Shown: positions 1 to 5,864, numbered from the stretch's first letter. The stretch is DNA of 5,965 nt from Chloroflexota bacterium (GCA_016210705.1 JACQTR010000196.1:1-5965); one strand, 5' to 3'. The notes: generated from the letters alone by a model not told the origin. Numbers and translations: made by a program.

Positions 1-1433
1 ATCTCCCAGCGGCCGTCGGAGATGGAGGGGATGCTGCGGCGTTGCTCTAGACGTTTTTTTATAGTGGTTTCGTCACTCACGCACTCTATTACCCAGAACT
101 CGGCCCCCATGTCGGTCGCCAATCGCTGTGCATAGCGGCGCTCCTCCTGCTTTCGGAAGGAGGCATCGATAATTACCGACCGCCCTTGGGCCAAATGCTC
201 TCTGGCCTGGTTTAATACCTCGGCGTAGGTCTGCCTAGTGAAATTGGGAGAATATATCCCCCCCCCAAATTCCTCAAAACGGTGCTCCTCCATTGGTACT
301 TGTGCCAGGCTCTTTCTAACTACATCAGAGGCGATGACGACCAGATCCATACGGCGAGCCAACTCCTGGGCTATGGTGCTCTTACCGGTTCCGATGAGAC
401 CGCAAGTGATGATGAGGAGAGGAGCGTCTCTGGAGGTGGTGTAGCCATAAGCTAAATCAAAGTACCTTTTGGCCACAGTAAGGACCTGCTCCTTTTCAGC
501 GGAGGTGATATGGGGGTCGTCTAGCTTGAAGCTTTCCACCTTCCCGCGTACGTAAGCCCGGTAGCATTTGGTGAAATTCAAAAGTTGGGACATCTCGGAG
601 TCTTGGGACATCTCAATGTAGGCAGAAACGAAGGTTCGTGAGAGGGCAGGCCAGCCGTAGTAGTCCAGGTCCATGGCCAAAAAGGCTACATCTCCCACCA
701 CGTCGGAGTAGCGAAAGCGCTCGTTAAATTCTATGCAGTCGTAAATGCAGATACCATCACTGAAACAAACGTTGGCAGCGTGGACATCGCCGTGGCAATC
801 TCTTATCCTACCTTCCCTTATTCTCTTCTCAAAAAGAGTGAGATTAGTCTGGATAAAGGAGCGGGCGAAGTCCCTTATGGCCTCGTATCTGTCTTTGAGG
901 ATAGTGATGCCAACGTATTTCTCCGTCTGATCGAAGTTCTCTTCCGTGTTGCGGCGAAGGATCTCCGGTTCACCAAAGCTTCGTATCTCCTCGTTGGTCT
1001 CCGCCCTTTGATGGAACTCCACAAGCCTCTGGGCCACTTGTTTCACCATCTCCTTGGTTACCCGCCCTTCTCGAAGGAGGTGGTCCATCATAGCCTCTTG
1101 AGGCAATTGACGCATCTGCACTGCGTACTCCAGGACTTTGCCCCTGCCGCCAACGAAAATACCTCCGCTCCTTTGTATGACAGGGCTAACACCCAAATAA
1201 ACCTGGGGGCAGAGGCGACGGTTCAAGATTACCTCTTGATGGCAATAGTATCGGCGCTTCTCCAGAGTGGTATAGTCGAGAAAGCCGAAGTCCACTGACT
1301 TTTTAATTTTGTAGACATAATTTCCGGTGAGTAAGACGAAGGAGATCTGAGTCTGCACCAGCTCGATGTTATAAGTATAGTGAGGATAGGCCTCTGGTGT
1401 AAGCAGGGCTTGAACCACCGGTGGTAATTCCAC
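1..1433 (-). CDS. Bifunctional APH-like phosphotransferase / P-loop kinase fusion (3' end missing)
   Basis: A single open frame of 477 codons runs off the left edge, so the C-terminus is missing. The family (COG2187 fused to COG0645, usually labelled 'bifunctional aminoglycoside phosphotransferase/ATP-binding protein') is about 500-530 aa, so perhaps 40-50 residues are lost. The N-terminal half is kinase-like: the catalytic motif HGDVHAAN is at residues 214-221, followed by the conserved stretch YDCIEFNERFRYSD and then DVAFLAMDLD. The C-terminal half begins near residue 343 with a Walker A loop, GLIGTGKST, whose lysine is K351. It continues with SDVVRKSL, GGGIYSPNFTRQTY and IDASFRKQEER, all typical of the COG0645 half. 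The start is GTG at 1431-1433, chosen because a perfect AGGAGGAGG lies 5 nt upstream and no better start exists. The protein is predicted cytoplasmic. Its true substrate is unknown, and the resistance-like family name should not be read as antibiotic resistance. It is probably co-translated with the J-domain gene. Confidence 0.9.
   Translation of the reverse strand, partial: MELPPVVQALLTPEAYPHYTYNIELVQTQISFVLLTGNYVYKIKKSVDFGFLDYTTLEKRRYYCHQEVILNRRLCPQVYLGVSPVIQRSGGIFVGGRGKVLEYAVQMRQLPQEAMMDHLLREGRVTKEMVKQVAQRLVEFHQRAETNEEIRSFGEPEILRRNTEENFDQTEKYVGITILKDRYEAIRDFARSFIQTNLTLFEKRIREGRIRDCHGDVHAANVCFSDGICIYDCIEFNERFRYSDVVGDVAFLAMDLDYYGWPALSRTFVSAYIEMSQDSEMSQLLNFTKCYRAYVRGKVESFKLDDPHITSAEKEQVLTVAKRYFDLAYGYTTSRDAPLLIITCGLIGTGKSTIAQELARRMDLVVIASDVVRKSLAQVPMEEHRFEEFGGGIYSPNFTRQTYAEVLNQAREHLAQGRSVIIDASFRKQEERRYAQRLATDMGAEFWVIECVSDETTIKKRLEQRRSIPSISDGRWE
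258..266. repeat. Nine-base homopolymer (C9 on +, G9 in the coding strand)
   Basis: A run of nine C (nine G in the message) encodes three glycines inside the P-loop kinase half of the fusion protein. The frame is intact on both sides: the family motif GIYSPxFTR follows directly. Such tracts are prone to slippage in replication and to sequencing error. A one-base change would abolish the last part of the kinase domain. Confidence 0.9.
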
Positions 1434-1438
1434 CCTAA

Positions 1439-1447
1439 CCTCCTCCT
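1439..1447 (-). promoter_or_regulatory. Strong Shine-Dalgarno site overlapping the upstream stop codon
   Basis: AGGAGGAGG sits 5 nt before the GTG start at 1433. Its first two bases (AG) are the last two bases of the TAG stop (1446-1448) of the J-domain gene. This fixes the GTG start and makes translational coupling of the two genes likely, since a terminating ribosome would sit on the site. Confidence 0.85.
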
Positions 1448-2372
1448 ACTTCGTTAGCTGGAAACTTTCTACTATGTTGTTGCACAAGGTGCTGTATTTA
1501 TCGGATACGCTTTCGGCAGCGTCACAGGTGATTACGTAGGCTGTGCTATCCTTTATGATGCTCACTTGGTCAACCCAAACTTTTATTTTTTGCGGCTCTG
1601 GTGTCTGAAGTAAATAAGTTTGTTTCATGGCGGGTAGACCGTTTACCATTAGCGGTGATAGGGAAAGGGACTGATAGCCGGTCAATATCTTGAGGCTAGT
1701 TTCCCCTGCTTTTACGTAATCTTGGGCAGTCATAGGGGAGGGAAGGACTTCCTTTACTACATTGGTATTAGGGGAAAAACTAGCTTCGACGGGACCGTAA
1801 AAGGCAACAGTGATGAGACCGGACATTGGTACCTTTTCCCAACCCTCGGGGATGCTTATGGAAAAGCCGTTCTCGGCATCAGTGTAGGTTTGATACCCGG
1901 CTAAGGGCAACGAACTGAATTCGTTGCCCGAATAACGCGCCTCAATTGGCTCAAAAATGGGCATCGGTCCTGTTCGACTAGACTTACTAGACCAAGACAG
2001 AGCGACCGTGCCCATTAATATGATCACCGCTAACAAAGCTCCTGCAATTACTGATAAAGCTAGTTTTTGCCGAAATGGAAATGGCCTTCTTGTGGAAACA
2101 GGGGGCTTTGGCGAATATCCGGTTTGACTTCCAGGATGCCAGCCGCCCGTTTCGCTGCTTTTTCGTGCATCGTATTCCGCACGTCTTGCAGGGTTACTCA
2201 AGGTTTCAAAAGCCTCATTTATCAAAACCATCATCCCAGTGGCGTTGGCGTCTTTATTAACGTCGGGATGGTACTTCTGGGCCAATCTGCGGTAAGCGGC
2301 TTCAATTATCTCTCTACTAGCGTTCGAAGAAACCTGTAGTATTTCGTAATAGTCAGGCTCGCTACGGTTCAC
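1446..2372 (-). CDS. Membrane-anchored J-domain protein with PsbP-like outer domain
   Basis: A 308-aa protein in three parts. Residues 7-70 form a J-domain: DYYEILQV, AAYRRLAQKY, the HPD motif at 35-37 that stimulates Hsp70 (DnaK) ATPase, and INEAFETLSNPARRAEYD. A proline/arginine-rich linker (about 78-102) leads to one transmembrane helix at about 103-127. Positive charges just before the helix place the J-domain in the cytoplasm and the C-terminus outside. Residues 160-306 resemble the PsbP-like/DUF1795 fold: YTDAENGFSISIPEGW at the start and IVESFQL at the end. The only two cysteines, C283 and C297, lie in this outer part and could form a disulfide. It has no G/F region or zinc-finger domain, so it is not a true DnaJ. 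The start is GTG at 2370-2372 with AAGGAAA about 6 nt upstream. Its stop touches the next gene's ribosome binding site. The role is inferred only: localised recruitment of DnaK or sensing at the membrane. Confidence 0.88.
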   Translation of the reverse strand: MNRSEPDYYEILQVSSNASREIIEAAYRRLAQKYHPDVNKDANATGMMVLINEAFETLSNPARRAEYDARKSSETGGWHPGSQTGYSPKPPVSTRRPFPFRQKLALSVIAGALLAVIILMGTVALSWSSKSSRTGPMPIFEPIEARYSGNEFSSLPLAGYQTYTDAENGFSISIPEGWEKVPMSGLITVAFYGPVEASFSPNTNVVKEVLPSPMTAQDYVKAGETSLKILTGYQSLSLSPLMVNGLPAMKQTYLLQTPEPQKIKVWVDQVSIIKDSTAYVITCDAAESVSDKYSTLCNNIVESFQLTK

Positions 2373-2469
2373 AACGTTTCCTTGTTACTACATAATGATG
2401 GCCGCACGTTCCCAGAAACAGTACCGTAATAAAAGATGCTAGTGTCCATGAGGCATCCTTATTTGTCAT
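2362..2469 (-). CDS. Doubtful 35-aa single-pass membrane ORF starting in the repeat end
   Basis: An ATG inside the terminal inverted repeat (2467-2469) opens a 35-codon frame. It encodes a polar N-terminus, one hydrophobic stretch (LASFITVLFLGTCG) and a basic tail (TRKRCEP). The stop lies 9-11 nt inside the start of the J-domain gene. The topology looks like a small membrane protein, but there is no Shine-Dalgarno site before the ATG. An alternative ATG at 2448-2450 has AAGGA upstream, but in another frame it gives only 26 aa of no recognisable kind. It could equally be a remnant of a gene tail cut by the repeat, or chance. Confidence 0.2.
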   Translation of the reverse strand: MTNKDASWTLASFITVLFLGTCGHHYVVTRKRCEP

Positions 2470-2538
2470 TGCGAGCAAAGCGAAGCAATCTTGTTCTTAC
2501 GAGATTGCCACGCCCGTCTGCGGCGGGCTCGCAATGAC
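2465..2538. repeat. MITE/REP-like imperfect palindromic intergenic element
   Basis: The 74-bp element is bounded by perfect 12-bp inverted ends, GTCATTGCGAGC at 2465-2476 and its complement at 2527-2538. Inside are a second inverted pair (GCAATCT at 2485-2491 with AGATTGC at 2502-2508) and a GC-rich hairpin (GCCCG at 2512-2516 with CGGGC at 2524-2528). The whole can fold into a branched stem. Elements with this 'CATTGCGAG...CTCGCAATG' outline are widely dispersed in intergenic regions of several environmental bacterial lineages. That is from memory and only this one copy is visible here. There is no transposase and no clear target duplication at the flanks. On RNA it may protect or end the upstream operon transcript, but no U-tract follows. 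Confidence 0.8.
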
Positions 2539-2539
2539 G

Positions 2540-2617
2540 TTAAGGCTCCCTCTTTCTTTTGCAGCTTAGACTAACCACTAGGGTCAGGACGACGAGGGCT
2601 AGAGCTATCTTTTTCAT
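2540..2617 (-). CDS. 25-aa signal-peptide-like ORF abutting the repeat
   Basis: The ATG at 2615-2617 opens MKKIALALVVLTLVVSLSCK followed by RKREP and a TAA at 2540-2542, one base from the repeat. Two lysines, a hydrophobic core and a cysteine at position 19 look like a lipoprotein signal sequence. However, the -3 residue is serine rather than leucine, so the lipobox is weak. AAGAAG lies about 11 nt upstream, which is a poor, distant ribosome binding site. Either a tiny entericidin-like secreted peptide or, more likely, the 5' stump of a lipoprotein gene interrupted or eroded where the repeat now sits. Confidence 0.35.
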   Translation of the reverse strand: MKKIALALVVLTLVVSLSCKRKREP

Positions 2618-2649
2618 AATATCATTTCTTCTTTTTGCATATAGGTCTA

Positions 2650-2766
2650 TTAATGGGTTTGGCTTCCCCCTCTGGCTGTCTGTGGCCGGAGCTGGGCCCT
2701 TTTCCCCTTCGACTTCTTGGCCTTACGGCGATGCTTTTGCCAGGCCACCCGCTTGCGCTTATTCAC
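2650..2766 (-). CDS. 38-aa very basic protein, AURKAIP1/COX24-like (putative ribosomal)
   Basis: A GTG at 2764-2766 overlaps the last codons of the methionine synthase gene (8-nt overlap) and opens a 38-codon frame ending in TAA at 2650-2652. The N-terminal half, MNKRKRVAWQKHRRKAKKSK, is almost wholly lysine/arginine with a central W-x-K-H-R-R. This resembles short bacterial proteins with the AURKAIP1/COX24 domain, a group that includes the extra 30S protein bS22 of actinobacteria and the mitochondrial mS38. The tail (residues 25-38) is Q/R/G-rich and less conserved-looking. The ribosome binding signal is weak, so it would rely on coupling to the upstream gene. Such genes are too short for most gene callers. 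The family is assigned by eye from composition and motif; a chance basic ORF in GC-rich sequence is the alternative. Confidence 0.55.
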   Translation of the reverse strand: MNKRKRVAWQKHRRKAKKSKGKRAQLRPQTARGGSQTH

Positions 2767-3841
2767 CTTTTATCTCACTCATAGAATTATAGTGCTCCTT
2801 CAAGGTAGTCGATAGCTTTGCCGTCCATTCCAGGGCCTGGGCTGCCGCCTGAAGGGATAGCGATCCCAGACCACAAGAGGGAGTGATAAGACTGCGTTCC
2901 AGCAAGGTAGGGAAAGGCACCCCCTTTTGGCAGAGATAGCCCATGGTCTCCATGAGACGCTGCCAAAGGCTTTCCTGGCTTTCCTGGGCGAGGGCTTTCT
3001 CTTCGCTGGGCACTATCCCCCAGGCTATGATGCCACCCCTTTCCAAAAAGGCTTTCACCTCGGCAGGGTAAAGGCTGATGGTCTGACCATAATTATAGGC
3101 ATCCAGGTTGAGGATGTCCACGGAGGTAGCTAGCACCACCGACCAATCGGTGTTGCCGCAGCAATGAACTCCTTTGAGCCCCGTTATGCCCTGAAAGACT
3201 TCCTCTAATAGGTTTATCACTTTCTCTCGGGACAATGAGATGAAAGCCGAGCCGAAGGAGGCCAAATAAGGCTCATCGAGAAATATGATGGTGTTGGGAG
3301 AAATAGCCTTTAAAGCCCTTTCTTGCCAGGTAGCCTTGAGTCGTAAATGTTTGGCTACGGCATCCGCCAAGACATCGTCATATATAATAGGACGATGATC
3401 CTCATCGGTTACTGCCAGTCCCCAGCTAATGGGCCCAGTCACCTGGCCTTTGACGGCCAAGGGGGCAGGTATTTTTCTGGCCAGAAAGGCGTGGAGCCCA
3501 GCGGCGTAGTCTGGGCTAAAATCGTATTGATCGATGGCATTTTCTAAATAGGCAGCGTAAAGTCGTTCCAGAGCCTTGTTGGCAACGCTGCGCTGGACGT
3601 ATAAACGCTCATTTTCTAGGGCAAGCCCTGGGAAGCCTTCGCTGTATTGGGCGTACATGTTCTCTAGAAAAGATCGGCGTGGCAATTGAGGCCAGACGGG
3701 AATGTCTGGCAAGTGGCTTAGCATCAAGGAGCAAGCTTCATCAGGGTCGGTGTGGGGAAGGCTGCCTATCGCCGTAGCTAGTCCCCGAGGTTTGAAGGCG
3801 GAACGATACAAAGCTTCCCCTCTATCCACTTTATTGGACAT
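2759..3841 (-). CDS. Short (core) cobalamin-independent-type methionine synthase
   Basis: This 360-aa protein of the UROD/MetE superfamily corresponds to the C-terminal catalytic half of MetE; the N-terminal half of full-length MetE (about 750 aa) is absent. The N-terminus has AIGSLPHTDPDEA, then PVWPQLPRRSFLENM and a SEGFPG loop typical of this subgroup. FLDEPYLASFG (187-197) matches the MetE substrate-binding DEP motif. The zinc ligands appear to be H226 and C228 in GVHCCGNTD, and C323 in TPSCGLG. The position of the E. coli MetE glutamate ligand seems to be an aspartate (D247). Core MetE proteins of Dehalococcoides are known to take methyl from methylcobalamin rather than methyltetrahydrofolate; applying this here is inference. 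The ATG at 3839-3841 overlaps the end of mtnP by 11 nt but has no clear ribosome binding site. A TTG at 3809-3811 with GAGGGG 5 nt upstream would give 350 aa and is a real alternative start. Confidence 0.8.
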   Translation of the reverse strand: MSNKVDRGEALYRSAFKPRGLATAIGSLPHTDPDEACSLMLSHLPDIPVWPQLPRRSFLENMYAQYSEGFPGLALENERLYVQRSVANKALERLYAAYLENAIDQYDFSPDYAAGLHAFLARKIPAPLAVKGQVTGPISWGLAVTDEDHRPIIYDDVLADAVAKHLRLKATWQERALKAISPNTIIFLDEPYLASFGSAFISLSREKVINLLEEVFQGITGLKGVHCCGNTDWSVVLATSVDILNLDAYNYGQTISLYPAEVKAFLERGGIIAWGIVPSEEKALAQESQESLWQRLMETMGYLCQKGVPFPTLLERSLITPSCGLGSLSLQAAAQALEWTAKLSTTLKEHYNSMSEIKGE

Positions 3842-4694
3842 ACTTGCCGATGAGAAGGGCCAGGTCTTTTTTTATTTGATTCGGAATATATTGGCGATCA
3901 GTGATGATGGCGTTCTCCAAGGCATGGGCGCAGGAGCAGTCACGCTGTTGGGGGATTCTGGTCACCACCTTGCGGACTATCTCTTTGGCTGTGGCCACAT
4001 TGCGCTTGAGGTTATCAATCACCATATCGATGGTTACCGATTCATGTGTATCGTGCCAGCAATCATAGTCGGTGGCGCAGGCCAGAGTGGCGTAGCAGAT
4101 CTCCGCCTCTCGAGCCAGTTTGGCCTCGGGCAAAGCTGTCATGCCGATGATGCTAGCTCCCCAGGAGCGGTAGAGGTTAGATTCAGCTTTTGTGGAAAAG
4201 AGAGGCCCCTCCATCACCACGTAGGTTCCCCCTTTGTGGACATTGGCCTCTGTTTCTTGAGCCTCCTGGTAGAGGATTTGGCTGAGGATAGGACAGAAGG
4301 GATCGGCGAAGGTGGTATGGACAACCATGCCATCCTCAAAAAAGCTATTAACGCGGCTTTTGGTACGGTCGATAAGCTGATCGGGTATAATCAGGTCTAG
4401 GGGCCTGATCTCCTCTTTAAGGCTACCGGCGGCGCTGATGGAGATGATCCACTCCACCCCCAAGGACTTTAAAGCGTATATATTGGCTCGCACTGGGAGT
4501 TGAGTGGGACTGATGCGGTGGCCCCGGCCGTGGCGAGGTAGGAAGGCCAGCCTTTCTCCCTCCAGGGTGCCCAAGACGATGGCATCGCTGGGGGGGCCGA
4601 AGGGCGTATCCACCCTGACCTCCTGGATCTGGGTGAGGCCCTCCATCTCATAAAAGCCGCTGCCACCGATGATACCTATGCGGGCTTCAGTCAT
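3831..4694 (-). CDS. mtnP: S-methyl-5'-thioadenosine phosphorylase
   Basis: A 287-aa, full-length cytoplasmic enzyme of the PNP/MTAP phosphorylase family. It converts methylthioadenosine plus phosphate to adenine and 5-methylthioribose-1-phosphate. The phosphate loop IGIIGGSGFY is at 6-15, with LPRHGRGH at 52-59, the ISAAGSL strand near 86-92, VMEGPLFSTKAES at 160-172 and IGMTALPEAKLAREAEICY at 183-201. D209 and D211 in TDYDCWH correspond to the aspartates that select adenine, which argues for MTA rather than inosine or guanosine as substrate. C253-S-C255 near the C-terminus is a CXC motif known from thermophilic MTA phosphorylases. The start is ATG at 4692-4694 with AAGGAAGG upstream. An in-frame TTG seven codons earlier lies on the ribosome binding site side and is rejected. 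It overlaps mtnA by 8 nt, and its product feeds from (MtnP) to (MtnA) in the salvage route. Confidence 0.95.
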   Translation of the reverse strand: MTEARIGIIGGSGFYEMEGLTQIQEVRVDTPFGPPSDAIVLGTLEGERLAFLPRHGRGHRISPTQLPVRANIYALKSLGVEWIISISAAGSLKEEIRPLDLIIPDQLIDRTKSRVNSFFEDGMVVHTTFADPFCPILSQILYQEAQETEANVHKGGTYVVMEGPLFSTKAESNLYRSWGASIIGMTALPEAKLAREAEICYATLACATDYDCWHDTHESVTIDMVIDNLKRNVATAKEIVRKVVTRIPQQRDCSCAHALENAIITDRQYIPNQIKKDLALLIGKYVQ

Positions 4695-5745
4695 TCGCTT
4701 CCCTTCCTTGGGCAAAAAACATTAACTTTTTTAATCTGTCCCCATAAGGTTCCCGCACTATCCCCTCCTCGGTGATGATGGCTGAAATATATTGATGAGG
4801 GGTGACATCGAAAGCGGGGTTGGCCACCTCTACTCCTTCCGGAGCTGTTGCTACACCTCGGAAGTGAGTAACCTCCTCAGATGCACGCTCCTCGATGGGT
4901 ATTTCCTTGCCCGAGGCCAAAGATAGGTCGATGGTGCTGGTGGGGGCAGCCACGTAGAAGGGGACGCCATTTTCGGTTGCCACCACCGCCAGGGGATAGG
5001 TGCCGATCTTGTTGGCCACATCGCCGTTGGCAGCGATCCTGTCGGCTCCCACGATAACGCACTGTATTTCGCCTCGGCTTAAGAAATGCCCGGCCATATT
5101 GTCGGTAATAAGGGTCACGGGTATTTTGTATTGCACAAGCTCCCAGGCAGTAAGACGGGCTCCTTGGAGAAGGGGACGAGTCTCATCCGCAAAAACTCTA
5201 ATACGTTTGCCTTGCTCCGCAGCGGCCCGAATCACGCCCAAAGCGGTGCCATATCCTCCGGTAGCTAAAGTCCCAGCATTACAGTGGGTCAAAACGGTAG
5301 CGACATCGGGGATCAGCTCAGCGCCCCACTGGCCCAAACGCCGATCAGATGCCTCGGTTTCGGCCTCCAGACGTCGGGCCTCGGCGATAAGGGCTGCTTT
5401 GATCTGAGGGACATTACCAGCACTGGCGGCAACACGCTCCATCCTTTCGATGGCCCAGGGTAGATTGACAGCGGTGGGACGGGTGGCGATCAGGGCCTGA
5501 GCCACTACCTGCAAATGGCGAAGGAACTCCTCTTTAGTTTGGGTGTTGCTCTCTTGGGCACCCAACGCCATGCCGTAAGCAGCCGCTAAACCTAAGGCAG
5601 GAGCCCCACGAATGCGCATCTCTTGTATGGCAGTAGCCATGCTTTTGTAGTCGTCAAGTTCTAAGTAAACAATCTCTTGGGGTAATCTGGTTTGGTCTAG
5701 GAGCTTGACCTTGCCATTCTTCCACTCGATGACCTTGAAATTCAT
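4687..5745 (-). CDS. mtnA: S-methyl-5-thioribose-1-phosphate isomerase
   Basis: A 352-aa, full-length cytoplasmic enzyme related to the eIF2B alpha subunit. It turns the aldose 5-methylthioribose-1-phosphate into the ketose methylthioribulose-1-phosphate in methionine salvage. Visible family motifs are MRIRGAPALG (43-52), TRPTAVNLPWAIERM (88-102), THCNAGTLATGGYGTALG (153-170) with catalytic C155, ADETRPLLQGARLTAWEL (186-203), GADRIAANGDVANKIGTY (233-250) with catalytic D235, and YVAAPTSTIDL. All expected catalytic residues are present, so a regulatory eIF2B-like role is unlikely. The start is ATG at 5743-5745, with AGAGG about 7 nt upstream; a TTG nine codons earlier falls inside the leader and lacks support. 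It is the first gene of the operon, and its stop overlaps the mtnP start (ATGACTGA). Confidence 0.95.
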   Translation of the reverse strand: MNFKVIEWKNGKVKLLDQTRLPQEIVYLELDDYKSMATAIQEMRIRGAPALGLAAAYGMALGAQESNTQTKEEFLRHLQVVAQALIATRPTAVNLPWAIERMERVAASAGNVPQIKAALIAEARRLEAETEASDRRLGQWGAELIPDVATVLTHCNAGTLATGGYGTALGVIRAAAEQGKRIRVFADETRPLLQGARLTAWELVQYKIPVTLITDNMAGHFLSRGEIQCVIVGADRIAANGDVANKIGTYPLAVVATENGVPFYVAAPTSTIDLSLASGKEIPIEERASEEVTHFRGVATAPEGVEVANPAFDVTPHQYISAIITEEGIVREPYGDRLKKLMFFAQGREAND

Positions 5746-5773
5746 GATAGCGCCTCTACTTTGGTGTAACAAA

Positions 5774-5798
5774 AGGCTTCTCGCCTAGGGAGAAGCCT
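5774..5798 (-). terminator. Leader hairpin, possible attenuator of mtnA
   Basis: A perfect 9-bp stem (AGGCTTCTC with GAGAAGCCT) encloses a 7-nt loop in the presumed mtnA leader, ending about 28 nt before the ATG. On the minus strand it is followed by TTTTGTT, a short U-run that gives it the outline of a weak intrinsic terminator. Its place between promoter and gene suggests attenuation or mRNA stabilisation. Alternatively it ends an upstream transcript reading in from the right. No known riboswitch class was recognised around it. Confidence 0.5.
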
Positions 5799-5835
5799 GG
5801 AGACGGTGGATAAGTCCGTTTTTTATGGTGGGACT

Positions 5836-5864
5836 ATGATAATCTATGGCTAAAAGTGTGTCAA
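5836..5864 (-). promoter_or_regulatory. Sigma-70 type promoter of the mtnA operon
   Basis: Perfect -35 TTGACA at 5859-5864, exactly 17 bp spacing, and -10 TATCAT (5 of 6 to consensus) at 5836-5841. Start of transcription is expected near 5829, giving a leader of about 84 nt to the mtnA ATG. This is the best promoter match in the window and correctly oriented, so it probably drives mtnA-mtnP-metE and the small basic ORF. Confidence 0.8.

Noticed and set aside
780..1298. 172-codon open frame on the plus strand
   Set aside because: It lies wholly antisense to the kinase fusion, whose frame carries clear catalytic motifs; the plus-strand product has no recognisable domain or ribosome binding site.
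1..1433. Antibiotic resistance gene
   Set aside because: The aminoglycoside-phosphotransferase label is only a fold name for this fused family, which is widespread in environmental bacteria; nothing here indicates drug modification.
2465..2538. tRNA or CRISPR repeat
   Set aside because: The length is near that of a tRNA, but there is no cloverleaf with TTCRA-type loop or acceptor stem; there is only one palindromic unit, with no spacer series.
3702..4400. 232-codon open frame on the plus strand
   Set aside because: It is antisense to mtnP and the metE-like gene, both strongly supported by family motifs; its product is compositionally odd and matches nothing recognisable.
4695..4715. Upstream TTG start extending mtnP by seven codons
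   Set aside because: The extension covers the AAGGAAGG ribosome binding site of the ATG at 4694, and family members begin close to the GGSG loop.
5000..5407. 135-codon open frame on the plus strand
   Set aside because: Antisense to the conserved core of mtnA, with no supporting signals.
5746..5772. Upstream TTG start extending mtnA by nine codons
   Set aside because: The extension covers the AGAGG site before the ATG at 5745 and lies in the leader just after the hairpin; homologues start near this ATG.
5746..5829. SAM-type riboswitch in the mtnA leader
   Set aside because: The leader is short and lacks the conserved cores I know for the SAM-I, SAM-II and SAM-III classes; only a simple hairpin is visible.
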